A stretch of 64,000 nucleotides of DNA from positions 3,348,001 through 3,412,000 of the forward strand of contig NZ_CP109055.1 of assembly GCF_035975855.1 (NCBI RefSeq), written 5' to 3'. Source of the stretch: Streptomyces sp. NBC_01304 (GTDB lineage: Bacteria > Actinomycetota > Actinomycetes > Streptomycetales > Streptomycetaceae). Shown piece after piece: positions 42,447 to 51,095 of this stretch. The notes under the pieces are model-generated. The model had not been told where the DNA came from. It saw nothing but the letters and a program-made list of their open reading frames with translations, and made no database searches. Every line of letters starts with the position of its first letter. Position 1 is the first letter of the stretch. A program made the position numbers and the translations under genes.

Positions 42447-43334
42447 TCAGTGCTCGCGGGGAGCGGGGACCACCCGCTCGCCCTCCGGGTGGACGGTGAG
42501 CAGCTGACGCATGACCGCCTCGGCGGCGGTGGCGTCACCCGCGGCGAGGGCGTCGACCAGGCGGGAGTGGTGGCCGAGCGACGCCTCATTGGGGCGGTCG
42601 CAGCCGGTGATCGGGCCGCCGGAGACCTGCAGGGCGGCCGAGACGATGCCGGACAGGTGCTCCAGCATGCGGTTGCCCGCGACCTGGATGAGCAGCGAGT
42701 GGAACTCGGCGTCGGCCCGGGAGAAGGTGATCGAGTCACCCTGCCCGAGGGCGTGGCCCATGATCTCGACCATGTCCGCGAGGCGCTGCTGCACGTCGTC
42801 GCGGCCGTGGCCGGCGGCGAGGCGGGCAGCGAGGGGCTCGATCGTCCAGCGCAGCTCGTGAAGTTCGCGGCGCTGGTCGTCGCGCTGCGGTCCGAAGGCG
42901 CGCCATTCGATGATGTCCGGGTCCAGGAGGTTCCAGTCGCTGACCGGGCGCACGCGCGTGCCGACATTGGGGCGGGCACTGACCAGCCCCTTGGCCTCGA
43001 GGACGCGGAGGGACTCGCGGACGACGGTGCGGGAGACCTCGAAGCGCTGGCCGATCTCCTCGGGGACCAGCGGGCGGTCGGCGCCCAGGTCGCCGGAGAC
43101 GATCATCTGGCCCAGCTGCTGGACGAGTTGGCCGTGCAGTCCGCGGCCGCGGCTGCCCGCGGCGCGCCTGCTGACGCGTCCCAGATCGGGGTCGGCGCCC
43201 TCCCAGGCGGGGGCCGAGATACGGCCGGGGCCTGCGGCCTCGGCGTAGGAATAGCGGTCGAGTTCGCCCGGCCCGGCGAGGCCGGAGTCGGCGGAGCGGG
43301 CGGCGGTCATCATGGTGTGCGCAAGGGTACTCAC
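42447..43334 (-). CDS. whiH: GntR-family sporulation regulator WhiH
   Basis: A 295-aa GntR regulator of the FadR subfamily. A non-conserved N-terminus of about 60 residues (VSTLAHTMMTAARSADSG...) leads into the winged helix-turn-helix (LHGQLVQQLGQMIVSGDLGADRPLVPEEIGQRFEVSRTVVRESLRVLEAKGLVSARPNVG) and the FCD domain (ELRWTIEPLAARLAA, DAEFHSLLIQVAGNRMLEHL, HSRLVDALAAGDA). Position directly upstream of hrdB and the 295-aa length match WhiH, the WhiG-dependent regulator of sporulation septation. GTG 43334 follows AAAGGA. Identification rests on synteny plus family; the ligand is unknown. Confidence 0.85.
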   Translation of the reverse strand: MSTLAHTMMTAARSADSGLAGPGELDRYSYAEAAGPGRISAPAWEGADPDLGRVSRRAAGSRGRGLHGQLVQQLGQMIVSGDLGADRPLVPEEIGQRFEVSRTVVRESLRVLEAKGLVSARPNVGTRVRPVSDWNLLDPDIIEWRAFGPQRDDQRRELHELRWTIEPLAARLAAGHGRDDVQQRLADMVEIMGHALGQGDSITFSRADAEFHSLLIQVAGNRMLEHLSGIVSAALQVSGGPITGCDRPNEASLGHHSRLVDALAAGDATAAEAVMRQLLTVHPEGERVVPAPREH

Positions 43335-43540
43335 GGATCCTTTGTCGGCCTGGGCCGTGGGCCCCTTGAGGTCTTTGGTGAAAAGCACACGAAAGGGTGA
43401 TCGCTTACCCTGCCTCAATTGACGCCTTATAGAAATAAATAGGCCGTGTTCCAGGTGTTTTTCCCAAGTGTCTTCGGGGAGTTGACCGCAGCGGGGCGAT
43501 CCGTTGCCGCGCGGCCCGCGCGGATCGGGAGTGACGGGGC
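43335..43540 (-). promoter_or_regulatory. whiH promoter region
   Basis: This 206-bp stretch has an AT-rich core (43405-43450) with TAAGCGATCA on the minus strand, preceded by TCAATTGAGG. It loosely resembles a WhiG-type promoter (TAAA-N15-GCCGATAA), but spacing and bases are imperfect. WhiG control of whiH is established in S. coelicolor. No gene is seen here. Confidence 0.35.
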
Positions 43541-45307
43541 TCAGCGGAGCCTGCCCCGCACACCCATGAGCAGGTAGGCACCGAGCAGTGCGGTGAGGCT
43601 CAACAGCAGCGCGCCGCCCACGGGTTGGGCGATCATGCGAACGACGGCGGCGACGTAGCGTTCGCCGCCGATCGGCCACTGCAGCAGGGCGAGCTCGCGC
43701 AGCCGGCCGGGCAGGCCCGCGGCGGAGCGCGCGGACGGGCCTTCGAGCAGCTTCTGCACTCCGGGGACGATCAGCACCGGCACGGCGAGCAGTGCCGCCA
43801 ACCCCGCGGTGGCGGACCGGAAGACGCCCGCGGCGAGCAGCCCCGCCCAGGCGCAGCCGGTCACCAGGCCGAGCCAACTGGCCAGCAGGGAACGCCAGTC
43901 GGCAGGCAGCCTGGTGAGTTCCTCGCCGTACACGAGGTGCAGGAGGACGCCGTCGCAGAGCACGGTGGCCAGGGCGAGCAGCAGCGCGGTGGCGGCCGCG
44001 ACGACGAGCTTGGCGCCGAGCAGGCCGATCCTGCGGGGCACGGTGCCGCGGTCGGCGGCGAGGGCCGGGTGCCGGAACTCGTCCCCGAAGGCCACGGCGC
44101 CGAGCAGGCCCGCGCCCATGGCGGCCGGGGGCAGCGGGAGTTCCATGGGCCAGGCGGCGAGCACCCGGTGCAGCGGGGTGTGACCGGTTCTGGCGAGGAA
44201 CAGCGCCATGACGGCGGAGACGACGAGGACGAGCAGGGCGGTGAGATATCCGGTGCCGATGCCGGTGGCGCGGCGCACCTCGTAGCGCAGGGGGCGCAGC
44301 GGGCCGCGGGCGGTGCGGACCGTGATCGGGGGCGGCAGGGGGGAGGGGGCTTCGCCCTCGGGTGCTTCCGGGCGGTCACTGCCGGTACGCGCGGGCGCGG
44401 GCTCGACGCGCGGAGGCGCGGGCGGTGACGGGGGGCCCGAGTCGCCGACCTCGTCGGCGAGTTGGTGGATCAGGACGTTGTGCTTGAAGGCGGTCTCGCC
44501 GACGTCCGCGCAGGTACTGCCGTACACCGAGAGCCTGCTGCCGTCCTCACGGACGACTTCCAGGGACCGCTTGCCGATCCGCGCCTCCTTGGTCAGCAAC
44601 GCGCCGAGCCGTCCGGCCTGCGGGGAGCGGACGGCGACGCGCGGGCGCAGCCGGGTGCGGGCGAATTCCTCCGCCTCCTGGTCGGCGACGACCCTGCCCT
44701 GCTCGACGGTGACGACGCGGTCCGCGGTGCGGGCGGCCTCCTTGGCGTCGCCGGTGGTGAACAGGACGGTGCCGCCCTGTTCGGCGTGGGCGCGCAGCAT
44801 GCCGTGCAGCCAGCCGCCCTCGCGCGCGGAGAGGCCTTGTGCGGGCGAGTCGAGTACGAGGGTGTGCGGGTCGGCGAGGAGGGCGCAGGCGAGGCCGAGG
44901 CGGCGGTCCATGCCGCGCGAGAGGGTGCCGAGGCGCTGGTCGCGCAGGCTGACGAGGCCGACGGCCTCCAGTACTTCGTCGGCGCGGGTGACGGGGATGC
45001 CGGCGGCGGCGCAGAGCATGCGCAGCTGGCCTCGTACGGTGCGCGCCGGGTGCCCGGGGACGTCCCCGAGGAGGACGCCGACTTCGCGGGCCGGATGCGC
45101 GATGCGGCTCAGCGGGCGGCCTCTGAAGTAGGTGATGCCACGCCCTGGTTGCAGCTCGAGCATCAGCCTCAGGATCGTGCCGGTGCCGGAGTCGGGCCCG
45201 CCGAGCAGCGCCGTGACGCGCCCGGAGCGCGCCTCGAACGACACGTCGTCGACGACGGGAGGCTGGTCCTTGCGGGTGTTGCTGGTCAGTCCGGTGGCCT
45301 GGATCAT
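43541..45307 (-). CDS. ABC transporter fusion (ATPase domain degenerate, plus permease domain)
   Basis: A 588-aa protein. Residues about 1-225 form an ABC ATPase domain, then a Pro-rich linker (PPSPPAPPRVEPAPAR), then a membrane domain with about six helices (345-588: LTALLVLVVSAVMALFL, MGAGLLGAVAFGDEFRHP, LVVAAATALLLALATVL, LLGAYLLMGV). The permease resembles ABC-2 type. The ATPase is abnormal: Walker A reads GPDSGTGT where GPNGAGKT is expected, so the ATP-phosphate lysine is absent. Walker B reads LVLDSPAQG, so the catalytic glutamate is serine. The signature is LSRGM. It may bind but not hydrolyse nucleotide. It lies 207 bp upstream of whiH, in the same direction. Confidence 0.85.
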   Translation of the reverse strand: MIQATGLTSNTRKDQPPVVDDVSFEARSGRVTALLGGPDSGTGTILRLMLELQPGRGITYFRGRPLSRIAHPAREVGVLLGDVPGHPARTVRGQLRMLCAAAGIPVTRADEVLEAVGLVSLRDQRLGTLSRGMDRRLGLACALLADPHTLVLDSPAQGLSAREGGWLHGMLRAHAEQGGTVLFTTGDAKEAARTADRVVTVEQGRVVADQEAEEFARTRLRPRVAVRSPQAGRLGALLTKEARIGKRSLEVVREDGSRLSVYGSTCADVGETAFKHNVLIHQLADEVGDSGPPSPPAPPRVEPAPARTGSDRPEAPEGEAPSPLPPPITVRTARGPLRPLRYEVRRATGIGTGYLTALLVLVVSAVMALFLARTGHTPLHRVLAAWPMELPLPPAAMGAGLLGAVAFGDEFRHPALAADRGTVPRRIGLLGAKLVVAAATALLLALATVLCDGVLLHLVYGEELTRLPADWRSLLASWLGLVTGCAWAGLLAAGVFRSATAGLAALLAVPVLIVPGVQKLLEGPSARSAAGLPGRLRELALLQWPIGGERYVAAVVRMIAQPVGGALLLSLTALLGAYLLMGVRGRLR

Positions 45308-45595
45308 CGCTTCTCTCGCGGGATGTGGCGACCGCTCGGCGGACGACGCGGCCGGGGGCAGTCCGCCGGTTCGGGGACGGACGGACCCCGTAGGTACCGC
45401 AGCAACATAACGCGATATTTCCGCTATTTCAGGCAGGAAGCGGGCTGTGGGTGTGGTCGCGACACATGTGCGAGTCGGCGGTACGCCGCCTGATCACATG
45501 CCCGTACGTCGATGGGGTGCGGGCCGGAACGCACCCGGGCCCGGAGCAGAACGGGCGCGTGGCGGGGTACACCCGGGCCCGGAGCGGAATCCGGG

Positions 45596-46348
45596 TCAGA
45601 CTTCCGGGCGGAGCATCGGCGGGTTCAGGAGGGTGGCCCCGCCCGCGCGGAAGAGCTGGGCCGGGCGGCCGCCCTGACGGGTGGTGGTGCCGCCGGTGGG
45701 CACGAGGAATCCCGGGGTGCCGGTGACCTTGCGGTGGAAGTTGCGCGGGTCGAGTGCGACGCCCCACACGGCCTCGTACACCCGGCGCAGCTCCCCGACG
45801 GTGAACTCCGGCGGGCAGAACGCGGTGGCGAGGGAGGAGTATTCGATCTTGGACCGGGCGCGCTCCACGCCGTCGGCGAGGATCTGGGCGTGGTCGAAGG
45901 CGAGCGGGCCCACCTGCTCGCTTTCCTGGCCGAGGAAGGTCTCGACGGGCGCCCAGCGCGCGCTGTTCGCGTCGCCGCCGGCCCGGGGCGCGGGCAGGTC
46001 GGGGGCGAGGGCCAGGTGGGCGACGCTGACGACGCGCATGCGGGGGTCGCGCTTGGGGTCGCCGTAGGTGGCGAGCTGTTCGAGGTGGGCGCCGTTGCCC
46101 GGTACGGGCGGCGGGGCCTGCGGGTCGTGCGCACAGAGCCCGGTCTCCTCGACGAGCTCGCGCGCGGCGGCGGCCGCCAGGTCCTCGTCGTCCCGTACGA
46201 AGCCGCCGGGCAGTGCCCACCGCCCCTGGAACGGCGGCTCGCCCCGACGGATCGCCAGCGCACAGAGCGCGTGGCGCCGCACGGTCAGGACGACCAGGTC
46301 GACGGTGACGGCGAAGGGCGGAAAGGCCGACGGGTCGTAGGGCGACAT
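45596..46348 (-). CDS. Nudix hydrolase with C-terminal winged helix (NrtR-like)
   Basis: A 250-aa protein. Residues about 10-150 form a Nudix domain with an intact Nudix box GGFVRDDEDLAAAAARELVEETGL (Gly, Glu, REL, EExGL spacing correct). The C-terminal part (about 165-240, SSLATAFCPPEFTVGELRRVYEAVWGVALDPRNFHRKVTGTPGFLVPTG) matches the winged helix of NrtR-type proteins, which use ADP-ribose as signal and regulate NAD metabolism. Because the Nudix box is intact it may still hydrolyse ADP-ribose or a relative. No NAD genes are adjacent, so the regulatory targets are open. Confidence 0.88.
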   Translation of the reverse strand: MSPYDPSAFPPFAVTVDLVVLTVRRHALCALAIRRGEPPFQGRWALPGGFVRDDEDLAAAAARELVEETGLCAHDPQAPPPVPGNGAHLEQLATYGDPKRDPRMRVVSVAHLALAPDLPAPRAGGDANSARWAPVETFLGQESEQVGPLAFDHAQILADGVERARSKIEYSSLATAFCPPEFTVGELRRVYEAVWGVALDPRNFHRKVTGTPGFLVPTGGTTTRQGGRPAQLFRAGGATLLNPPMLRPEV

Positions 46349-46381
46349 GCGGCGATCATAGTCGTCTGCCTGACGATAAAC

Positions 46382-46444
46382 ACTCCCTTCCTTGGGATGG
46401 GCGCAGGTCCCTTCCTCGGGGTGAGAGCCGGTCCCTTCCTCGGG
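46382..46444. repeat. 24-bp periodic repeat, three copies
   Basis: GGTCCCTTCCTCGGG occurs at 46406-46420 and 46430-46444, and a variant (ACTCCCTTCCTTGGG) at 46382-46396, giving a 24-bp period. It lies between the Nudix gene start and the debranching-enzyme stop, both leftward. Confidence 0.85.
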
Positions 46445-46495
46445 TGAACGTCGGTCTTGTCCTGGGGCTGAGCCCAGGCGTCGGTCGGGCTTGGC

Positions 46496-48550
46496 TCAGA
46501 CGCCGAGCTGGAGCCCGTCGGCCGCCTCCTCGACCATGGCGAGGCCCAGCCTGCTGACCCGTACGGAGAACGGGCTGCCCGCGACCGTGAGGCCGGTGAA
46601 TCCCACCTCGCCGAGCGGGGCGCTGCGCACCGGGTCCAGGGTCACGGTGCCCGCCGGGGCGTCGGGGCGGATGCCGGCGAGGGCCACCAGGAGCTGGATT
46701 CCGGCCGCGGCGGCGGTCGCGGCCGGGCGGCAGGCGGCGGGGTGCGGCAGGGGGGCGCCGCCCTCGGTGCGCTGCTCCCCCGCGAACATCTCCGGCAACC
46801 TGCTGCCGAAGGCCTCGGCCGCCGCCAGCAGGCCCCGCAGCAGGGAGTTGGCCTCCTTGTCGTAGCCCGCCGCGGCCAGGCCGGTGGCGGCGAGCGCGGT
46901 CTCGTGGACGCGGACGGCGCCGCCGCGGTGGCCGAACGGGTTGTGGCCCGCCTCCTTGGCGCTCAGGCTGCGCAGCCCCCAGCCCGAGTCCATCGCGGGG
47001 CCGCCGAGCAGCCGGGCCAGCTGCTCGGTCTGCACCTTGTCGAGCAGGCCCGGGGCGAGGGCGCCGCCGCCGAGCAGGCCGGTGTCCAGGAGGTGCGCGG
47101 CCGCGCTGCCGAGGTGGGGCACGCGGCGGCCGTCGGGGGTGCGGGCGGCGGCCGGGCTGCCGCCGCCCCGGTCCTCGACCCAGAAGTCGGACCGGAAGGC
47201 CGTACGCAACTGCCGCGCCCAGTGCCGCCATTCGGGCGCGCCGGGCCTGTCGTGCGCGTCGAGCAGGTCCGCGCCGAGCAGGGCGGCGCGGTGGGCGTGG
47301 GCCTGGGTCTCGCAGCGCAGCGGGCCGCCGGGGTGGGGATCCGGCAGGTAGACGCCGTCCCGCACGGCGGTACGCAGCCAGTCCAGGCAGCGCTCGGCGG
47401 CGGGCAGCAAGTCTTCGGTCTCCTGCGCGGACAGACCCCAGCGGTACGCCTCCGCCAGCAGCGCCGGGAAGAGCAGGGTCGCCTCGATGCCTGTGCAGCC
47501 GGGCGGCAGATGTGGCCCCGCGTCGCGCAGCGGGCCCGGGATGAGACCCGACTTCGGCCCTGGACCGGCCAGTTGGGTGCGGGCGAGGGTGCGCAGGGTG
47601 CCCGCGGCGAGCCTGCTGCCCAGGGGCAGCGTCATCCGGGCGGCGGCGAGCGCCTCGGCGGGGGCGAGACCGCAGCGCCAGGGTGCGCCGGCCGCCGGGT
47701 GGACGTCGGCGGGGCGCTCGGGGTCGCGCAGGAGGAGGGCCTGGAGGTCGTCGACGCAGGTGGTCAGCAGGGCGGGCACGCGGGGGTCGTCGCCGGTGGC
47801 GATGGCCCCGGAGAACGGATTGCCCGCACCCTTGCCGACGGGACGCGAGGGGGCCACGCCGTCCTGGCGTACCCGCAGTTCGATGGTGCGGGTACCGCCC
47901 GCGGGGAGTTCCAGGTCCCAGCGCAGCAGGCCCGCCGAGGCGAGCGCGTCGTCCGGTGGTGGCTCGGCGGTGACCACTGCGTGGCCGGCCGGCGAGGACC
48001 AGCGCATGCCCGAGTCGTGGACGCTCGCGGGCAGTTCGGCCCCCGGGCGTCCCGAGGCGACGGCGCCCAGCTCCGCGAGGTCGGTGGCCAGGGACACCTC
48101 GACCGGCAGCTTCAGCGGACGGCTCGCCGCGCTGCGCAGAGTGATCCGCTCGGTGCCGTCGGCGTCCCTGGTGCGTTCGACCATCACCACCGGGTCGGGG
48201 CCGCCCTCCCCTGCCGGCCGCAGGGTCGCCACGAAGCGGGCCCGGTCCGAGGAGACCAACCGGGCCTGCACGGCGAGCGGTTCGCGTCCGGCCACCCGCA
48301 GCCGGCAACGGGAGAGCAGCCTGCGGCCCGCGCGGTAGTAGCCCTCGAGCCCCTGCCCGGTCAGCTGCCCGTGCTCCGGGGAGATCGCGAGGCCCGGCAT
48401 GGCGACACAGATCAGCGCGGCGTGCGCGGGCGGCAGCTCGGCGGGGCGCCGGGGTCCGGGCACCGGCACTTCACCACTCTGGGAACGCGCCGACCTGGGG
48501 GCGCTACGGATCTCCCTGCCGGGCGCGGGATTCGGCACTGAAGGGGGCAT
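46496..48550 (-). CDS. Amylo-alpha-1,6-glucosidase / glycogen-debranching-type protein
   Basis: A 684-aa protein. The N-terminal beta-sandwich (about 55-275: AISPEHGQLTGQGLEGYYRAGRRLLSRCRL, MVERTRDADGTERITLRSA) is the substrate-binding domain of bacterial glycogen debranching enzymes. The C-terminal (alpha/alpha)6 barrel (about 280-660: PWRCGLAPAEALAAARMTLPLGSRLAAGTLRTLAR, PGCTGIEATLLFPALLAEAYRWG, DSGWGLRSLSAKEAGHNPFGHRGGAVRVHETALAATGL) resembles GH63/GDE_C barrels. It is shorter than full eukaryotic enzymes. Location is cytoplasmic. Substrate may be glycogen or maltooligosaccharides. Upstream DNA is repeat-rich. Confidence 0.85.
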   Translation of the reverse strand: MPPSVPNPAPGREIRSAPRSARSQSGEVPVPGPRRPAELPPAHAALICVAMPGLAISPEHGQLTGQGLEGYYRAGRRLLSRCRLRVAGREPLAVQARLVSSDRARFVATLRPAGEGGPDPVVMVERTRDADGTERITLRSAASRPLKLPVEVSLATDLAELGAVASGRPGAELPASVHDSGMRWSSPAGHAVVTAEPPPDDALASAGLLRWDLELPAGGTRTIELRVRQDGVAPSRPVGKGAGNPFSGAIATGDDPRVPALLTTCVDDLQALLLRDPERPADVHPAAGAPWRCGLAPAEALAAARMTLPLGSRLAAGTLRTLARTQLAGPGPKSGLIPGPLRDAGPHLPPGCTGIEATLLFPALLAEAYRWGLSAQETEDLLPAAERCLDWLRTAVRDGVYLPDPHPGGPLRCETQAHAHRAALLGADLLDAHDRPGAPEWRHWARQLRTAFRSDFWVEDRGGGSPAAARTPDGRRVPHLGSAAAHLLDTGLLGGGALAPGLLDKVQTEQLARLLGGPAMDSGWGLRSLSAKEAGHNPFGHRGGAVRVHETALAATGLAAAGYDKEANSLLRGLLAAAEAFGSRLPEMFAGEQRTEGGAPLPHPAACRPAATAAAAGIQLLVALAGIRPDAPAGTVTLDPVRSAPLGEVGFTGLTVAGSPFSVRVSRLGLAMVEEAADGLQLGV

Positions 48551-49320
48551 GGGCGAGTCTCTTCTGCGCTCTCTCGGGTTGGTACGCGGTGTGGGTTGGG
48601 GGCGGCAGGGCAGTTCGGGCGGGGCTCGGGAACGGGTGGGTGCTTGGCGGGGGTTCAGGGCGGTTTCGGGCGGGGCGGTCGCAGTGCAGGGCGGTTTCGG
48701 GCGGGGCTCGGGAACGGGTGGGTGCTTGGCGGGCGTTCAGGGCGGTTCCGGGCGGGGCGGTCGCAGGAGAGGGCGGACGGTCTGGTGGTTCCGGTCGCAG
48801 GCCCGAGCCCGGGCTCCCGGTCGGAGGCTTGAGCAAGGGCTCCCGGCCGAATGCCCCGTCGAGCTCCCCGACCGGAGTCCCACACTCAGGTCCCGGTCAG
48901 GGACCAAGCCCAAGTCCCCGGCCCGGAACCAAACTCAAGCCCTCAGCCGAACAACTCATCCAGCGCCGACCGGAGGCCCGTGCGGGGACCCCGCATCGAG
49001 GTCCGGCACGAAATTCCCGGTCGGGTGGTGCTGTGCGGGATTCCCTGACGGCAGTCCCGCACGGGCCCCTGCCGGACGCTCCGGTGCCGTTGTCCGGCCG
49101 GCCGGAGAACGGACATCGCGCGCGGGTCCCCGACGTGGGGCGATCGAAAGTCGGGCGGCGGCCGGAAAAGCTCCGCCACTCAGGTGAACGGGGCGCCACC
49201 GCTGCAGGTCACGGGCGCGGGGCCGGGTTCCGTCGAGCAGGGCGTGCGCGGGCCGGACGAGCCGGGCGATCCACGCCGAGGCGGATGGCGGCCAGGGCCT
49301 GCCCGACCCTCGTCCGCACC
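48551..49320. other. 770-bp GC-rich, repeat-containing non-coding region
   Basis: No convincing gene. Many overlapping open frames exist on both strands, but all have Arg/Pro/Gly/Ala shadow composition, and none has family features. The left third is an 82-bp tandem repeat (listed separately). The rest is rich in TCCCCGGTCGG-type low-complexity sequence. Both flanking genes are leftward, so the promoter of the debranching enzyme must lie at its left end. Confidence 0.6.
48614..48777. repeat. 82-bp tandem repeat, two copies
   Basis: The unit at 48614-48695 (TTCGGGCGGGGCTCGGGAAC...) recurs at 48696-48777 with a handful of differences. Within each unit shorter motifs (CAGGGCGGTTTCGGGCGGGGC) repeat again. 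It lies 64 bp upstream of the debranching-enzyme start. Confidence 0.92.
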
Positions 49321-50778
49321 TCACCGCTCCCCCGCCGCACCCCGCCCACCTGGACTCTTCCTCGTCCTCGAACTCGCCCCGACCGAAGCTCCTTTGCCCG
49401 AGCGCTCCCCGCTCCTGCCCTGCGGCCCCTCGGGACGGCGTGAGCCCTTCGGGGCAGGTGGGCGCGTCCTGCCTCGGGAGGCTGGGGCTCGCAGGTCCGG
49501 GGCAGGTGTGGCGGCGCTGTCCGAGTCCGAAGGGAGGTCGTCCGGGCCGGCCGAAGGGAGGTCGTCCCGCCCGGCCGGCACCGCTCCCCCGACGCCCCGT
49601 TCGGCCCGACCGTCCGAAGGCCCGGCGCCGTCCTCCCAGGGAAACTCGGCCCCGCTCCCGGCAGGCAACCGGCGCAGGCAGTTGCGGATCGTCTCGGGGT
49701 CGAGCCCTTCATTGCAGGCCTGATGCAGGAGTTGGGCGAAGGTGTACTCGGGATCGATCCGCAGCGCCATGCGCAGCGCGACCCGCGCCTCCGGCTCCTG
49801 GCCGAGCGACCAGTGGACCCAGCCCGCGAGGGTCAGCGGCGCCGCAGCATGCTCCACGTACGGGCCGACGCAACGGCGGGCGAGAGCGCGCCAGAGCCGG
49901 AGCGCGGGCGCCGCGCCCTCGCCCTCCATGCAGGCCGCCGCCCGATCCCTGGTGTCCCGGTCCTGCAGCCCGAGGATCAGGGCGGCGGCCTCGTCGACCG
50001 AGAGCAACGTGTCGTCCCGCGCATCGACACCGGGGCCGACCGCTGTCGCTCCGCCGAGCCGCGCCATGACGCGCTCGGCCACCTCCAGGGTCTCGGTCCC
50101 GATCCGGCCCCGGTCGCCTTCCAGGATTCGGGGCACGAGCGCGATCGCCGCCGCGTCGAGTGCCTGCTCCTGATCCGCCACCACGGCTCCCTCCAAGGGC
50201 ATGAGCCTTCGCTCCATCTCCCGCAGGGAGCTGGGTGCTTGGAGCCCCGCATAGGCGGCCGCGGCGGCCATGGCCGAGGTGCCGGGCCGCGCCACCGGCG
50301 TGCCGTCCGGGGAGCAGCAGATGGGGTCGTCGCAGGCATTCACGTACGACCAGTACCGGCCGCCCGACAGACAGAGCGCCTCGTACACCGGGACGTCGAG
50401 TCCGCCGCATGCCAGCCGCAGGGCCTGGGCGAGCGGCCGCAGCCGCTCCATCACCTGGCGTGCGTTCCCACCCGGTGCGGGGTCGCGGCACAGGAACACG
50501 ACGATGCCGTCGGGCTTCCCGCTGCGCCTTTCGCTTCCGGTCACCAGTCCCTTGGCCAGGGCGACGGCGATCTCCGGCCAGTCCTCCTCGTACTCCGGAA
50601 TACCGAGGCGCACCCGCCCGCCGAAGCGGCCGCGCTCGCCGTGCGTCGCGATGAGGACCACGCTGTCGTCGGGGTGGAATCCGAGGAAGTACGGGAGTGC
50701 GTCGGCGAGTTCACCGGGGCCGCGCAGGCCGATCGTCTGCTCGCCGGGCCCGCCGGCGGCGTCGCTGTGATGAGTCAT
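49321..50778 (-). CDS. DUF4192 domain protein
   Basis: A 485-aa actinobacterial protein of unknown function. The DUF4192 domain occupies about residues 14-370, with IGLRGPGELADALPYFLGFHPDDSVVLIA, FLCRDPAPGGNARQVMERLRPLAQALRL, VYEALCLSGGRYWSYVNACDDPICCSPDGTPV and WVHWSLGQEPEARVALRMALRIDPEYTFAQLLHQA (tetratricopeptide-like end). The final ~100 residues are Pro/Arg/Gly/Ser-rich and probably disordered. ATG 50778 (MTHHSDAAGG) is used. It is divergent from the RecQ-type helicase gene. Confidence 0.88.
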   Translation of the reverse strand: MTHHSDAAGGPGEQTIGLRGPGELADALPYFLGFHPDDSVVLIATHGERGRFGGRVRLGIPEYEEDWPEIAVALAKGLVTGSERRSGKPDGIVVFLCRDPAPGGNARQVMERLRPLAQALRLACGGLDVPVYEALCLSGGRYWSYVNACDDPICCSPDGTPVARPGTSAMAAAAAYAGLQAPSSLREMERRLMPLEGAVVADQEQALDAAAIALVPRILEGDRGRIGTETLEVAERVMARLGGATAVGPGVDARDDTLLSVDEAAALILGLQDRDTRDRAAACMEGEGAAPALRLWRALARRCVGPYVEHAAAPLTLAGWVHWSLGQEPEARVALRMALRIDPEYTFAQLLHQACNEGLDPETIRNCLRRLPAGSGAEFPWEDGAGPSDGRAERGVGGAVPAGRDDLPSAGPDDLPSDSDSAATPAPDLRAPASRGRTRPPAPKGSRRPEGPQGRSGERSGKGASVGASSRTRKSPGGRGAAGER

Positions 50779-51095
50779 GCCGCAGACTGTCCCGCGGATT
50801 CCCATCCTCCGCTTTGGCCTGTGGATAACCCCGGCCGTGGACACGTCAGAGGTTTTCCACAGGCTGGTCGATCCCGGCGCCGATTGTCGGAGCGACCCGC
50901 TTGCATGGACGCATGAACAGCCACAACGACAGCGACCGTCATGACCACGGCACCGCTCACGGCCACGGGACCCGTCCCAGCCGCAGCCACAGCCACAGCC
51001 ACATGAGCAACGACACGAGCGACCACGCCCACCACCAACCGGCCACGACACCTGCTCGGTCACCGGTTGTCCGACCCCTCCTGTTGTATGGGGGC
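50779..51095. promoter_or_regulatory. Divergent region between DUF4192 and RecQ genes
   Basis: 317 bp. The right part is open in the recQ frame from ATG 50913 and would encode a His/Ser-rich leader (RSHSHSHMSNDTSDHAHHQ). Just before ATG 51096 is TTGTAT (51084-51089), a fair -10 box placed 6 bp before the ATG, which would give a leaderless recQ message. Confidence 0.4.

Noticed and set aside
43395..43440. A firm WhiG promoter for whiH
   Set aside because: Only a partial match to TAAA-N15-GCCGATAA; reported as a promoter region with low confidence rather than a defined site.
45308..45595. Possible small gene between the Nudix and ABC fusion genes
   Set aside because: Frames are short and shadow-like; two near copies of an ACCCGGGCCCGGAGC sequence show it is repeat-containing spacer.
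46742..48541. 599-codon plus-strand frame over the debranching-enzyme gene
   Set aside because: Gly/Arg/Ala-rich antisense shadow; the opposite strand encodes the recognisable family.
48551..49320. Several 65-110 codon frames on both strands
   Set aside because: All are Arg/Pro/Gly shadows in repeat-rich DNA with no motifs or convincing starts.
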